Shown: positions 38,881 to 51,199 of the stretch, piece after piece
How positions within the stretch are numbered: the stretch's first letter is position 1
Layout of the letters: each line of letters starts with the position of its first letter
Made by a program: the position numbers and the translations under genes
Notes under the pieces: generated by a model
Databases searched by the model: none
Told to the model about the DNA's origin: nothing
The model's input: only the letters and a program-made list of their open reading frames with translations
DNA from: Paraspadella gotoi
Lineage: Eukaryota > Chaetognatha
DNA length: 64,000 nucleotides
NCBI GenBank assembly: GCA_051294375.1
Contig: CM119270.1
Location: forward strand, 16,081,562 to 16,145,561
Direction: 5' to 3'

Positions 38881-39250
38881 TCATAAACTCAGAGAAGAAA
38901 TAAAGAGACTATTTGATCGTCGATCTGCTCAAGCCACCAAATCATGCCTTTGAAGAATCTCTGAACTACCGAAGCATCTCGCCGGGGTTGAGGAGTTTCC
39001 TCAAATATTCTTCGAATATTCTCGGGGCGTTTTAGGAGGAGGACGGACCGGCGGGTCCTAACATGTTGTATTGTCTGACTCTCACCTGTTCTCTCTCTCT
39101 CTATCTCTCTCTCTCTCTTCCTTAGCTCTCTTCTTTTACTCATTTCACTCTTACCCTGAACGATGATCTGTCAAATAAGATCGAAATATTTGGTTTTCAA
39201 TAAAGAAAAAATATATTACTGCACTTGATCCCAAATTCGACGTTTTTTTA
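38880..39250 (+). repeat. Candidate retroelement fragment with CT tract and hammerhead-like remnant
   Basis: A (CT)n stretch (39,090-39,120) is followed about 40 bp later by GATGATCT...AAGATCGAAATATT (39,160-39,190) and AATAAAG. The order CT tract then ribozyme-like core resembles 17,390-17,528, but the core lacks the CT of CTGATGA. The minus strand has an open frame (38,889-39,143) without recognisable domains. Confidence 0.3.
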
Positions 39251-39299
39251 ATCAAACAAACCATTGTATTAATCTTTTCTTTTATTGTTTGTTTGAATT

Positions 39300-39405
39300 A
39301 TTTGGAGAGAAGACGAAAATTCGTTATTTGACAACAATGTCCGATTCAAATAAAACAAATCATTGTTGTCAAAAAACGAATTTTCGTTTTCTCTCCAAAT
39401 AATAA
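39300..39405. repeat. Inverted-repeat hairpin without ribozyme core
   Basis: Arms TTTGGAGAGAAGACGAAAAT and its reverse complement at 39,378-39,401 enclose about 50 bp. Similar in sequence to the hairpin at 3,655-3,790 (shared ACGAAAATTTCG-like arms and an ATGTCCG remnant), so probably a deleted member of that family. Confidence 0.55.
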
Positions 39406-39409
39406 AAAA

Positions 39410-39633
39410 CAAACAAACAAAAAAAAACTAAAAAAAAAAATTCAATTATTGATTAACTTTTACTTATCGAGCCATCTTATTAAAAAGTTAATTCTAAAGA
39501 AAGAATTCTTTAATTCTATGCTAATGAAAGATTACCCCCTGAATAGAATCAATAGATAAACGGAATGATATGAGAAAAAAGCGGTCAAACCACTTTTAGA
39601 ATTCAATCAACCCTGGGAATAAAGAATTGTGAC

Positions 39634-39675
<42 letters not shown>

Positions 39676-40480
39676 CTTGAGCGAGGAAAGAAAAAATGTG
39701 GAAAAAAAAGGAGTGCCAGGGTGAGGAAGAAAATGAAATTTAAAGAAAATCCGATATATTTTAAAAATTAAATTAATATATAAATATGAAAATAAGGAAA
39801 CTACGAAAATACGGAATCCTGTGTAATTAAATTATTTTCCCGAAATTTATGTTAAACTCTGTGAAAATGAGCCAAAAACACGTAAACGAGACGAATTCTG
39901 CGAAAGAACTAAGTATTAATTTCGTAGCGTTCGAATTGGTTTCCCCTGTTGCACCACTTTTAGCTTCAGTTTTAATTTTGTAACCGATACGAACTTAAAT
40001 TCTCTCTCTCTCCAACGTTTGTTAAGTTTCTCAACTATTCTGAATATTCAAGTCTGAGACTTTTTAATGAAGAAAGCTTTTCATTATGTATGTATATAAT
40101 ATATGCAAAAGCCATTAGTCAATGAATGCATCACCATACTCAGATCCTAAATAATCCTTGATAGACAAGAAATTCAATTTTTTTTTTTGCAATGAAATCA
40201 AATCAATTTTGCAATAATGTAATTGAGAATTTAAAAACCATCTCAGATAGATTATAAGGCATGTATAATTTATAATATAATTTAATATAATATAATAAAT
40301 TAATAATATAGTATAGTTTTTATTTTATAAATCATGTATAATTTTATGGGTTAGGAATTATGAACAATTAGAAGCAAGGATATTGAATTAGTATTATTTA
40401 GAGGTAAACCAAAATACCAAAAGTTGTTAGCCTTTCAAATTAAAATAATATTCCTAATAATTTTACACTTTAAAAAAAAT
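39410..40480. other. AT-rich intergenic sequence
   Basis: Includes a (GA)n run at 39,640-39,670. No gene seen. Confidence 0.4.
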
Positions 40481-40514
40481 CTTTTTTTCAATTGGTACAA
40501 TGGATAAATTGGGT

Positions 40515-40705
40515 ATTGAGGCGACTTGACCTTACGGTCTCCTCGACCCAATTGCTTTGTCCGGTCACTCTAAGGTCCTTAGATTGTCCTTAGATTGACC
40601 GAACAAAGCTTTGTCCGGTCACTCTAAGGTCCTCAGATTGACCTTAGATTGACCGGAAAAAGCAACAGGACCGAGAAGACCGTAGGGTCAAGTCGCCTCA
40701 GTATC
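40515..40705. repeat. Foldback element 3' of gene D
   Basis: GAGGCGACTTGACCTTACGG at the left and the inverse CCGTAGGGTCAAGTCGCCTC at the right bound a 190-bp segment that contains two copies of TTTGTCCGGTCACTCTAAGG. It could fold as one hairpin. No target duplication is obvious. Confidence 0.65.
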
Positions 40706-40750
40706 GACAAGACCCAAATGACCATGATTCTGACATGATAGTCATCTCCC

Positions 40751-42746
40751 CTACGCACGATACCCCCCGTTGTCATGGGTTTCAGCTGACGAGGGCGACG
40801 CTTTATTCTTTGTTCTCATTGCTCCGGCGCAGGCGAGGACGATGGCAACGACGAGGAGGAGAATCAGCAAAATCTGAAGGATGATGATGGCGATCGCCCA
40901 TTCGGGGACTGAAGAGTGCGTAGGGGGGGGATTAAGATGAAGAGTGGAGGAAATAAAAAATGTATATATTTGAAGATTGAAGATTACCGATGATTATTTG
41001 ACCATCATTTTTCTCATTATATTTCCCTTCTTTAATTTTTTTTTTGCAGTTTACGACGCCAAATAATTCGTAATGAATTAGTAATTGAACTTGATTTGTA
41101 TTTTATTCATTATTTGTATCGATTGCCGCCTACTAAACCGCATGTTGCTAAATTTTTAGTTTGCAGTCACTAAATGAGTTAATCGTCAGCTGGTATTATT
41201 TTTATTACGTTTGATATCTCACCTTTGTCATCTTCATTTGGACAATGGGTCGGTTCTTCATTATCGTTAGGATTTGATGTCGGTTTTTGGGTCGGCATTT
41301 CTGTCGGCCTTTCGGTGGGACAAGAGGTTTTTGGGCACGAATCGAGCAAAGATTTTGGGTCACCGAGACCCAAATCCGGAACCTAAAGAAATCAGTGTTT
41401 ATAATTATCATTTTTTTGGTTTGTCTATGACAAATTTATATACATTTTCAGTTTAAAGAAACAGCTTATATAAAAAATATAAAATAATGAAGAAGCAAAT
41501 ATTTTCACCTTGTACGAGTTAACATATCTCAGACGCATAAGTTTTCATAAAAATATCTATTTTTTTAAAATAAAAGAGTTTAAAATGAGAGAAAAAAAAC
41601 AGAACAAGTCACTGGCCAAACATCAGAACATTCCTGGTTTTCAGAGACTAATTGATGTGACCAAAGACGACCTTTACAATTAAAAAAAAAATTCATACAT
41701 AATTCGTGATTTCAGTTATTAAGAATTTTATTCGGGTCGTTACCTTATTGAAGCCAATCAATGTTCCAAGCTTTGTATAATTCATCGTCACAATTATGGG
41801 GTCCGGCTTTGGGTCGTCCTTTCCAACAGTTTTTCCATCGTGGGTCCAGTTCCCAAAATACGGATTTTTTGCGCCAATGTTTATCAAGTATCTTTTTTTG
41901 AATAAAAGATAAAATTGTATATACCTTCATATATATATACTTATATATATATACTTTCATCAGATCCCCCACACCAGCCACACCTATTCCTCACTCTCAC
42001 TTACGGATCCGTGAAACGGCCATAAACGTTGGGCTGGACTCGGTAATCCATGTTAACCCTATCAAATCCGGCATTGCCCAACCCGAGTCGATCATCGGCC
42101 CAAGTCTTTGACCACAAGTTGGTCCAGGCCTTGGTGTCCAAAACAACCCCATCGCAAAGTGGACCGATCTCTTGGTAATTGGTGGGCCATCCGCTGCCCG
42201 AGTCGCCCCACGGGTAGTAGGCCCAATCCCCTCCAGCATCCGGGCAAGCACCGCCAGTCAATGAGAAGTTGAGACGATCCGGGTGGTGATGACCGTAAAG
42301 AGGAATCCCTTTCATGATTTGCGGACCGGCGATTCCCTCGATGGGGAATTCGGGATAATGAAGAATCTTTGCGGTGGGAATAGAAAAGTAAGGGAAATAC
42401 AAAGTAAGTGTGGCAGAGACTCAATTCCCAGCAGCCTCCCACTGAGTTATGCGGGATGATATTACTGTAACCGCGCTAATGGTCTGAGACAATCATTGAG
42501 GGTCCAAAGCCCCTAAAGGTGAGAACCTTCGCCCCTGGATTAGAGACACTGATAATTATTGCTTTTGTAAAATATGATTATTTGTTTTTGATAATTATAT
42601 TATAATAATATTATATTAGAAAAGTTTGAAATGAATTTTCAACAACGATTTTATTTAATAAAAAACGGACATGTTTCGGCTTAACTACAAGCCTTCATCA
42701 GCATTAAAAAGTTAGTGAATTTGAAACAAATTATGTGCATAAAGAA

Positions 42747-42822
<76 letters not shown>

Positions 42823-45800
42823 CAAAGTTTCCAACACAGAGTTGAGAAGGGATAGTGGTCAATTGTGAGGACAGATTAAGGTGAAACAAATAGAGCCAGT
42901 TTGTGAAAAGAAATTGAAATAGAGAGAGAGAGAGAGAGAGAAGGAGAGAGAGAGTGAGAGAACTTGAAAATAATACATTGTGCAATGTACAACAAAGATA
43001 AATATTGTTTAAAACTTAATGATCAGTGTTAACAATTAACTACTGTGAATAAATAAGTTAGTGAAGATGAAATTGTGAAATTTGAAATGTGAAGGAAATA
43101 GAGGTGAGGGATAGTTAAGCAATTATTATTATAGTGAAGTATAAGAGTTAAGATAGAGCTCAAAGTGAGCTGGCCCCCCTTGGCTTGTGCAAATGAAAGG
43201 CCTGATCGATGTGGTCGGGTCATTGACGTGTCAGTGGCTGTGAGGACAAAATCGTTGAGCCTATGTGTGCGGCGTTAGGGAGGCTTCCTTGCGGGAAGAT
43301 ACCCAAGGCTACTCTGATGTCTCTCTGGCCTGGTACGCCTGCCGACTGCCCTCTTCTCGCCTGCTGACGAGGTGGGCGGCTTTCCATTCTTGCCGTTGTT
43401 GAAAATTCATTTCAAACTTTTCTAATAATTATTACACAACGAAAAGAAAGGATTATACCACAATGAATAATATTATAATAATAATAATATTATAAAAAGG
43501 CCAAACATTAACCTGGGTTCCCAACATGTTGGTCATATTTCTCGACTTAAGTCCCTCCCAGTAGTGTCCATCGGGACGAACGTAGGAGTGCTTGGAAGAT
43601 CCGTCGGCCGCTTCCAAGTCGACGATGACGGTGACAAAGAGATATCGCATGTTGAAAAAGGGACGTTCGATCACGTATATCTCGTGCTTCATTTTCGAGG
43701 TGTCAGCTCGTTGAAAGTTGATCGTCTGAGGCACCAATTGAGCTAGCTCTTCCAATCTTGGTAAAAAGATGAATGTAAAGTTGGTTTAAAAAAAACACTA
43801 TTTGAAACATTTGACAATTTTATTAAATTCTTTGTGAATGTTTTCCCGATTTGTTTTTTTTCACAGTGAAACCAGAATAGATTAGAGTGCTTGGTTATAT
43901 TTGATTTGAAAACAAGTTTAAAACGAAAAAAAAAAAGGTTTTTGAAACTTTTACAGTCTCAGAGCTGTTAATAAGTGCAATAATGATAATATTGAAGAGG
44001 CTGGTTTTACAGGGCGCCACACCCGCAGCGATGTCACCTCGTGGCGACAGCGAGACAGCATGTTCATATTGTCCAGAGCTTAGGATCTGGCAGTAGGCCC
44101 ATGCCTACAGGCGGGTTACCCGGTCCATCCCACTTTCTACATGACAACCTCAGGGATCGAACCAGGGACGCACATTGGGATGGTGCATTAGTGCACTGAG
44201 CCACTGAGGCGCTGCGAAAGAAACAGCTTTAATCCATCTGTGGTGATAGGACCACCAGAATATTGTAGAAGACGAAAAATAGTAATAATAAAAGTAAGAA
44301 GAAGGTGAAGAATTGTGAGTAAGTCGCCTCAATATTCTAGTTAACAAATCCACCCTAAACCTAAAATCTGTGCAAAAGATGAATTTAAACCCTAAACTAA
44401 CGTATTTCGTTTAAAGTCGGTGGCAGAATCATTGACGCCAATGTTGATCCAGATTCCAGCGTCAGGAAAAAGATCCATTCGAATCGCGTTCAAGTAATTT
44501 TCTTTAACGTCGATGCCTGGAAGTGAGACAATTGTGATTATTCATTCTTTCTGTCTTTAAAGCTCTGAACTTATTCAATATTCACCCATTCACCTGCCCT
44601 CTTCCCCAGTGGCCCGATTTTGTTGGCCAATGGCTGAGCGGTCACATACTTCCAAGTGTCCCATATGTGGGGATAGTCGGCTTGACTGAACGTGCAGTAG
44701 TAGTGAGCCAGATCGATCGGTACGTGAGCGTCGTACTTGTTATTGTATTTTGGATGGTAGACGCTCAGGTCGATAAAGTTGAGTTGATTTTCCGTCGTGA
44801 TTTTTTGCTAAGACAAGAATTAAAATAAATTTTAATAAAGTGATGAGTGATGATTCAAATGTTTAAATCTGATTGCGACTAAAAACTCTTAGTACAAATA
44901 TTTACGTATAAATATAATTTTTAAATAATTTTTGTTCTCTGAAACAAAAGCTACGAGGAATGGTGAGAGGGAGGGGGAAGCAAAGAAAAGTTTTTTGTTT
45001 CCTTTAACTAAAATGTTTAATTACTTGCGGTGCTCACTTTTAAAAACAAATTGTCTTTTTTTTTCATTATATTTTTTCACTGAGTAACATTGTATTTAAG
45101 AAGTCAGACTTCCATGTTCCATTGACAAATTTTTAAAATCCTTGCCGGATTAAACCTAGCTGCTTTAAACTAAAATGTTTTTGGAAGATGAAACAAAAAT
45201 ATACTATCCATAAAAAAAGCCAATTTTGTATTATTTCATTAAAAAAAAAAATAAAGAGCAAAAGTAATCTTGTCTCTCAGAAATGGACTTGAGCAATAAT
45301 TAAATCTTAAGTATAAATCTTTCTTACATCCGGGTACTTATATCCATCCCATTTTTCATCTGGCAAAAAGGAGCCGTAGTTTTCCCTGATGATGCGCATT
45401 TGGTCGTCCGTGAGGTTTTTCGAGTTGGGGTCGACGTCTTTGTTAAGTCCCGGTTTTCCCTTTTTGCGATATTCACGAACAAAGCCGCTCTCTTGCACGC
45501 GCCAGAGTCCGTGTTTGGGTTCGCCGATCAGAGTGAGGACTTGCTCCACGACGTGTAAGAAGCGGTAAGTGCCTAAAAACATACATGAAAGGAATAATTG
45601 GTTGTAAAGAAGAGTAAGCGTTTTAATCAAGTCATACCAAGTTAGATCAATTGCGAAAGGATCTCAAACCCTCTATCTTCTGATTCCAAGTACAGGGTGA
45701 CCCCTCCTCCTCGATTACCGTGTGTTGCCATGTATCCATGGAGAGTCGGAAGTAGCGGAACTCGCGAGTTCGAGGTGAAGTAAAGTGGATCACTTTCTTT

Positions 45801-46768
45801 TCGGTTGTGCTGAGTTCCTGTTGCTCCCGCGTGATCCAAGTATGAAAAGATTCCTGAGCCGAATGAAATGGTAACCAGAGGCTGCGCCAATGCATGTAAA
45901 TCGCTTTCAAGGGCTTAAACTCAACTGTCACTGTGTCAATAATAATATTTTTTTTAAATTTGAATCATTTTTTAACTTTTTTCATTTTTTCAACTTTTAT
46001 TATTTTTCAGCTTGCATCATTTTTTTTAGCTTGCATCATTTTTTTAGAATTCATAATTTTTTCAACTTGTATCATTTTTTCAACTTCTGAGAGGTATAAT
46101 AGCACTTTTTTTACCCAAAAGATAGGTGCAAGGTTTTTAACATTACCAAATGAAAAAAATAATTAACTCTATTCAAAATAAAAACAAATAACTAAATACC
46201 AAAAATCGTGGAAAAGTAAATATAATTTTTTTGGACAATTTTTCATTTGAAGTAACAATATTTTTTTTGCCTGTAACTTCTAAACGAATTGACCTGCAAA
46301 AAAATAGAAGGAATTAATTAAAAATTAAATGTAGATACGGAAACATTCTGATTTTTTTAAATCAAATAAGTTTTCCAGTAAATATCCTTTATTAAAAATG
46401 TGATATACTTTTTTCCTAGAGAGTAATTAAATGACTGATTGTTTTATTAAAAGATTGTTTGATTGATTGATTTTTGATTAATCAATAGATCGGTATGCTA
46501 ATTGATTAATTAACACCATAATTCATTCTTTTCTAATTTAACTCTTCGTTTTAGGCCAAAATCAACGGAATTTTTATGACTAGTAAATATAACTATAACT
46601 AAAATAAAATTTAAACCGAAATGATACGCAAATTTTTATCACATAAAAAAAAAAAAAAAAAATAAGCACACCTCGATCCTTATATCCCGGACCTCCCTCG
46701 CCGTCGGCTCCGAGAAAGGCCGATACGAAAAGGGCGAAGATGACCGATGGTGCCGAAGATCTCCACAT
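40751..46768 (-). CDS. Gene D: intact type I membrane protein of the A/B/D family
   Basis: Ten exons: 46672-46768, 45719-45853, 45328-45572, 44594-44807, 44402-44516, 43513-43756, 42005-42366, 41744-41891, 41223-41382, 40751-40908, giving 625 residues with phases identical to gene B. It has a signal peptide (SSAPSVIFALFVSAFLGADG), then the conserved blocks SYLDHAGATGTQHNR, LTLIGEPKHGLWR, PLANKIGPLGKRAG, VPQTINFQRADTSK, HSYVRPDG, GIPLYGHHHPDR, GGACPDAGGD and DDRLGLGNAGF. A Pro/Thr stalk (TERPTEMPTQKPTSNPND), a membrane span (AIAIIILQILLILLLVVAIV) and a short tail ending HDNGGYRA follow. All splice sites are GT-AG. There is no catalytic signature I recognise. The His-rich YGHHHPDR loop and the Asp-containing GGACPD.GGD block could bind metal, but that is a guess. 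Relic C is most similar to this gene. Confidence 0.85.
42410..42550. repeat. Possible SINE-like fragment in gene D intron 6
   Basis: Reverse strand has ACTCAGTGGGAGGCTGCTGG and GGTTACAGTAATATC. It resembles short retroposon debris, but no second copy was found in the window. Confidence 0.25.
42664..42706 (-). ncRNA. Hammerhead-like motif in gene D intron 6 (HHR7)
   Basis: Minus strand: CTGATGA at 42695-42701, extra A, stem II GGCTT...AAGCC, GAAAC followed by ATGTC (predicted cleavage base 42668). Stem I has four pairs including a G-U. It is followed by a (GA)n tract at 42,743 and by GTTTCCAACACAGAGTTGAG, paralleling the arrangement at 12,183-12,400. Confidence 0.5.
42743..42820. repeat. (GA)n microsatellite
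   Basis: 78 bp, adjacent to the hammerhead-like motif in gene D intron 6. A second tract lies at 42,920-42,960. Confidence 0.95.
43140..43390. repeat. GC-rich unclassified insert in gene D intron 6
   Basis: About 250 bp clearly more GC-rich than the surrounding intron (GGCTTCCTTGCGGGAAGATA; CCTTGCGGGAAG also occurs near 56,226). Probably a short retroposon. No internal promoter boxes are convincing. Confidence 0.35.
44008..44214 (-). repeat. tRNA-derived SINE in gene D intron 5
   Basis: On the minus strand it begins AGCGCCTCAGTGGCTCAGTG. The A box TGGCTCAGTGC (44,193-44,203) and B box GGTTCGATCCC (44,153-44,163) are both close to consensus and correctly spaced. The body ends GGCGCCCTGTAAAACC. 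It is a clear tRNA-headed SINE rather than a functional tRNA, because the acceptor stem does not close. Confidence 0.8.
45890..46660. other. AT-rich intron 1 of gene D
   Basis: T-rich stretches with repeated TTTTTCAACTT/GCATCATTTTTT phrases (45,950-46,090) between exon 2 and the signal-peptide exon. No other feature. Confidence 0.5.
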
Positions 46769-47194
46769 GGCGATCGATTTAACGAAGAAATTGAGCGATG
46801 TTCCGTGGGAACTCGAGCGCGAGTGACGAGAGTCAAAGGTAAGGAAAAGTAAGGAAATATCGTCGATTGATTCGACGCTATTAAGGGTTGAGTTTGAATG
46901 GGTGAGGATTTGACGTCGAACGAAGAACTCGATTAAAATGGACGAGTTATCCTTGAGAATAGAATTTTTGGAGAGCGGGGTTCTTTCTAAACCCGTTCTT
47001 GGGAACCCTAGATATTCGTCGTCAACTTATATTGCGTAAGTTACAGGGTGTAATTTACAGTGCGTAAGTTGACGAAGCTTATTGCTCCTATTCCAGATCG
47101 GAAAACTTGAATTTATTATAATGAATAAGCGCACAAGTATACATGGACAATTTTATAGGATACTGTGGCGAATCCTAAATTCGCCTTCCGTATC

Positions 47195-47420
47195 TAGGTT
47201 AGTAAAACTCAGCTCGTCCCATTTGCTTGGACAGCTATGTACTAGTTCACCGACCGTTAGTTCCGGGTTCAATCCCATTACGGTCATACTGGTTAAAGTG
47301 TGATGTTGTCGGCATAAACACGCCCGTGACATGGAGTGGTTACTACAGGTCCAAAGCCCTGAGCGCTTGCAGTCGGGAGATGCCTCACACCCCGGCCATC
47401 ATACATATCTCCCCGTTGCC
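47195..47420 (+). repeat. tRNA-derived SINE, third type
   Basis: B box GGGTTCAATCCC at 47,265-47,276, preceded at about 50-60 bp by CAGCTCGTCCCATTTGC (weak A box). The body continues to CCCCGTTGCCATAATACC. Confidence 0.55.
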
Positions 47421-47529
47421 ATAATACCTAAGTTTAAAAAATTGAACAGAGCAAACACGTGTAGTTATTACATAAAGTAATTAGTAAACATTTTTTAAAT
47501 CTTAGAGCATATATTTTTTAATATTTAAT

Positions 47530-48135
47530 AAATGAAAATTTGCAAATTACTTGTTTCACTATTTTCTATTTTTCTATTTTAATATTTTAATTTTTAAAAT
47601 TTTTTTTTTTAAGGATTTAGTATTTAATCTATATTATTTTATCAAACATATTTTGCTTTCTTTTTTAAAAATGTTTTATTTATCTAATAATTCAATTTGG
47701 GAAGGGGAAGTCAGTGTTGTCTTCTGGAAATAGAGGGAGCATCTATACAACACAAGGTTAGATTACTATCTGTCCTAGTTTTCTAATAGATATCACACAT
47801 CATTTCTGTTAGAAAGTCATTAATGAAAAATCATAATATCTAAGAGGCTGAACAGAAAGGGGTGGGAATGGATAATTTTTATCAACGTTATATATGATTT
47901 TTTTAAAAAAATTTATAAATAGGGATAAGACTACCATGTAGAATTGTATGTTCTGATAGGGATACATACTGGGGAAAGGTCTTTAGGGGCACCTTTATGT
48001 CATGAATATAATTTTAAAATACTTTAATGAAAATTTTATTTTTTCTTTATCCTATTTTTTAATTATTTTTTTTTTTTTTTTAAATATTTTTTATCTTTTA
48101 TGTTTATACAATGGGAAGGTCATCAGTTGGGAACC
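47530..48135 (+). repeat. Interspersed repeat D, copy 2
   Basis: AAGGATTTAGTATTTAATC ... GTGTTGTCTTCTGGAAATAG ... ACATACTGGGGAAAGGTC ... ATGGGAAGGTCATCAGTTGG. Collinear with 60,010-60,665 and the reverse of 29,385-30,060. No coding capacity. Confidence 0.7.
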
Positions 48136-48159
48136 TATACCCTTTTTTTATTTTTTTTA

Positions 48160-48365
48160 TATTGTGAAGAGACAGTAATTATTGATAAGTGTTAATGACA
48201 GAACCGTTCAATATAAGCAGTCCCTGAGCTTCGGATCAGGCTGTAACACCGTGTTACAGGCGGGTTAAGCGCCCCGTCCCTCTTAACTGCTAGGCGGCCA
48301 CCGGGCTAGAACCCCCGGCACCAATGGCCGCTGATGAACGGTTGGTAGATTTTAGTCCACCATAA
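48160..48365 (-). repeat. tRNA-derived SINE A, copy 4 (reverse)
   Basis: Reverse copy with CTAGAACCCCCGG, GTCCCTGAGCTTCGGATCAG and the terminal TTTAGTCCACCATAAT. It is inserted at the 3' end of repeat D copy 2, and the uninterrupted GGCCACCGGGCTAGAACC shows the pre-insertion state of the site hit by hAT-like copy 1. Confidence 0.7.
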
Positions 48366-48369
48366 TTGA

Positions 48370-48830
48370 TTAAATAATTTTTTAAATCGTTTCCTAAGAT
48401 GCAGGACAGTAAAAAACCACCTCATATTTTTAGATACAGAACTTTTATAATGCAGTTTTCATTCTTTTTAAAATTATCTACATACCATGTTCATATTATT
48501 TTTAAATTAATCGTATTTTAAAATATAAAGAATATTCAAAAATTTAAAAAATTGTTTAAAATTGAATGAGAAATATAGTATCATAAATGGTAAGAACCTA
48601 TCTTTAACATTGTTATCTCATATTAAGATTTAAGAACACAGTTTCGAACTATATGTAAAAGTAAACGGACGGTACCATTGGGACACACTGTATTTATCAA
48701 TAACCCCGTGAGAAAAAATAAAAGAGTAAAAAATTCATAACGAAAGGATGAAAAAGATCGAAATATATAGTATATAAATAGTTATGTAAATAAAAAAGGG
48801 AAATAAAAAGTATTTAATTATTGCCTAATC
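48370..48830. other. AT-rich intergenic sequence
   Basis: No gene, repeat copy or hairpin recognised. Confidence 0.4.
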
Positions 48831-48839
48831 TATGATTTT

Positions 48840-49419
48840 GGCAAATTTTGAACGAATTTCATTAGATCAGGCTGCCGTGGCCAGCCATGCCTTGGCGGCG
48901 GTTCCCACGGAACTTCAGCAACAACATCAATTTCATTACCCTTACCAATTTCAGGACCCTTACAAGCGACGTGGATTTTAAAGTCCAAACCTCTCCACGG
49001 GCCGTGGCCGTGCACAGTGCACAGTGTGCACTGCACATCATATCGGAGATTTCTAACTCTCACACCGGCCACCTCCCCTCACTTAAGGGACTTAAGCCAT
49101 CGACGATGTCGCCGACAACATCTTTGGACGGTCCCTCGCAAACTGCACAGGCAACGCTACGCCCAAACCTCATCAAAGGTCTTTTTCATAGAACATGAAA
49201 GCGCCGAAGCACATTGTAAATGCCATACCGTCTGTAACAAACTCGGGTAGTGCCGCTATCTGGTACAACGGTGAAAAAGAAAGCAAAAGTAAATCTGCGC
49301 AGCGGTTAAAGATCCGGTTCAACCAATCCCACGCCTTCCTCGCGTTTGTGGGACCCAAAGACACCGAGCGACTCTTCAGTCAAATCACGTTGGCACACCA
49401 ATTACAAGTTTTGATGTAA
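48840..49419 (+). other. GC-rich coding-like island, unrecognised
   Basis: A 580-bp GC-rich island. On the plus strand the frame 49,195-49,419 reads KAPKHIVNAIPSVTNSGSAA and ends at TAA. It is preceded by in-frame stops. The minus strand has an 80-codon frame at 48,830-49,072. Neither extends with good splice sites. A decayed gene or processed pseudogene is likely, with the plus strand marginally favoured. Confidence 0.3.
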
Positions 49420-49439
49420 TCTATTCGCCGCTGGACGCA

Positions 49440-49800
49440 GGATTGCGCCCACGTTGTATTGGGCCCATAAAATTGCGTCCCTTGAATTCCACCCACAATA
49501 CCATTACACTCATAGTATTCCACCTACGTAAGATCGTGACCATATGGGATTCCGCCCCGTGGAATTCCGCCCACATAGAATTGCGCCCACCTCAGACTGC
49601 AAGCAAAGAATAGAGCCCATAGTATAGCACCCAAAGGATTGGACCCACGTAGGATTCCGCCCACCTAGGATTTTGCCCCCGTAGGATTTGGCCCATATTA
49701 TTGCGGTCATAATATTATTACACCCACATAGGATTCCGCCTAGCTGGGATTCTGTCTACTAAGGATTCCGCCCACATAATTGCAAACCCGTATGATTGCA
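49440..49800. repeat. GGATTCCGCCCACATA minisatellite
   Basis: About 15 diverged copies of a roughly 20-25-bp unit (ATTGCGCCCACGTAGG / ATTCCGCCCACATAGG). Reverse-strand frames through it are repeat artefacts. Confidence 0.8.
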
Positions 49801-50479
49801 TCTACATGTGATTACCGTGAGTTTTAAGATAGCCTAAGGCTAAACATTTGATATAATCCCTCACCTTTTTACCCACTTTTATTTCTCTTTTTAATCGATT
49901 AGATTATTTAGAAAATAGTTCCTGAGTCGAAAAAGTCGAAAAAGCGCTGACCTTCCTCTATTAATGTTAATAAATTTGATAAGATTTTTTTCCGTAATAA
50001 TTAATAATAAATAGTAATGCGTCTTACTTTTAGAATTTGAGCTCAGTTTTGTGCGATACCTATTGACGTTTAATTGAACGATCCTTTGTCTTAACAACAA
50101 AAACTTACAACTAATCAACTTAATTCATATATTTTTGACGGTGATCATTTTAAACTTGCCTTTTATTGCTAAGATTTTGTGATTTAGAATTTACAAAATA
50201 AAAAAACCTCGAAAGTCAAAAATATTTTTCATTGAGCAACAAAGACTGAAAAAGGTATTTAGAACTACCATAGTGATTTAAAAATTTAGTTACATCGTAC
50301 CCTATCATTTATAATCATTACGTAGTTACGGAAATCAGCTCTTTACAACAATTCCTTTGAATTTTTAAATTTTTTTCTATGAGAAGTAATAAACAATATT
50401 TGAAAACAAATATTTTTGAAACGTTAAATTTTAGATCTTAATCTTTATTTACGTTTTTTCCGTATGTCTAGATTTTTAT

Positions 50480-50830
50480 TTTTAGTCGGATCTGCTTATC
50501 ACCAGATCCCGACTCTATAATCCACTTTGTCGGTCCGTTGGTCCTCCCTAAATCATTTAAATCATGTCAGAATATCAAATTATATTAAATTATGCAAAAA
50601 AATGATGTCCGTCCATCCGTCCATCTGTCTGTCCATCTGTCCGTCCGTCCCTCCGTCCGCCCGTGTCCCCCCTTAGCATTAAACTCAAATTACTCGTGAT
50701 TAGATTGATGGATTGAAATGAAATTTTGTGTGTGGGTAGGGAAGTGTGTGATATAAAGTTTTGATGCAATCGTGCAAGTGGAAATGAGTTTAAATGGAAA
50801 AAATATAAGTAACATTTACTTAAATATTTT
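50480..50830 (-). mobile_element. Repeat F, copy 2 (reverse)
   Basis: Reverse orientation: AGTCGGATCTGCTTATCACC hairpin end, then the reversed TTGCATAATTT block, a (TCCG)n array at 50,609-50,662, and one body unit with GTGTGTGGGTAGGGAAGTGTG. Matches 13,470-14,433. Confidence 0.5.
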
Positions 50831-50859
50831 TCCTAATTTGAAATCAAAATTACTCTACT

Positions 50860-51035
50860 TAATCATAATTGGATGGATAGATGGACAGATAGACAGACGG
50901 ACATAATTTTTTTTGCATAATTTATCATAATTCTATGTTCTGACATGATATATATGAATGCCCGACAAGATTGGGGGGGCGGACCGACGGACCGACAAAG
51001 TGAATTATAAAGCCGGAATCTGCTGTAAGCTTGGC
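50860..51035 (+). repeat. Repeat F fragment
   Basis: GACAGACGGACATAATTTTT, the TTGCATAATTTATC block and a damaged hairpin (AATCTGCTGTAAGC). Head-to-head with the reverse copy just upstream. Confidence 0.45.
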
Positions 51036-51199
51036 TAGGGGACCAGTGGGGGGGGCCCGCAATTCCTCTCGCCGCCCCTGGTACGATCTGTTATGATCAG
51101 TTAGGATCAAAAATTGAAAGAATTATTGTCATTTATCATCTGATTAGCTGATTACCGCTTAGTTATCGTAGGCAGATCCGACATTGTTTGCTCAAACTT

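Noticed and set aside
39155-39195. Seventh hammerhead motif near 39.17 kb
   Set aside because: GATGATCT...AGATCGAAATATT has a short stem but lacks CT of CTGATGA and the GAAAC-ATGT sequence, so it is listed only as part of a possible retroelement fragment.
44153-44203. Functional tRNA gene on the minus strand
   Set aside because: A and B boxes are good, but the acceptor and anticodon stems do not fold and the element continues into a SINE body.
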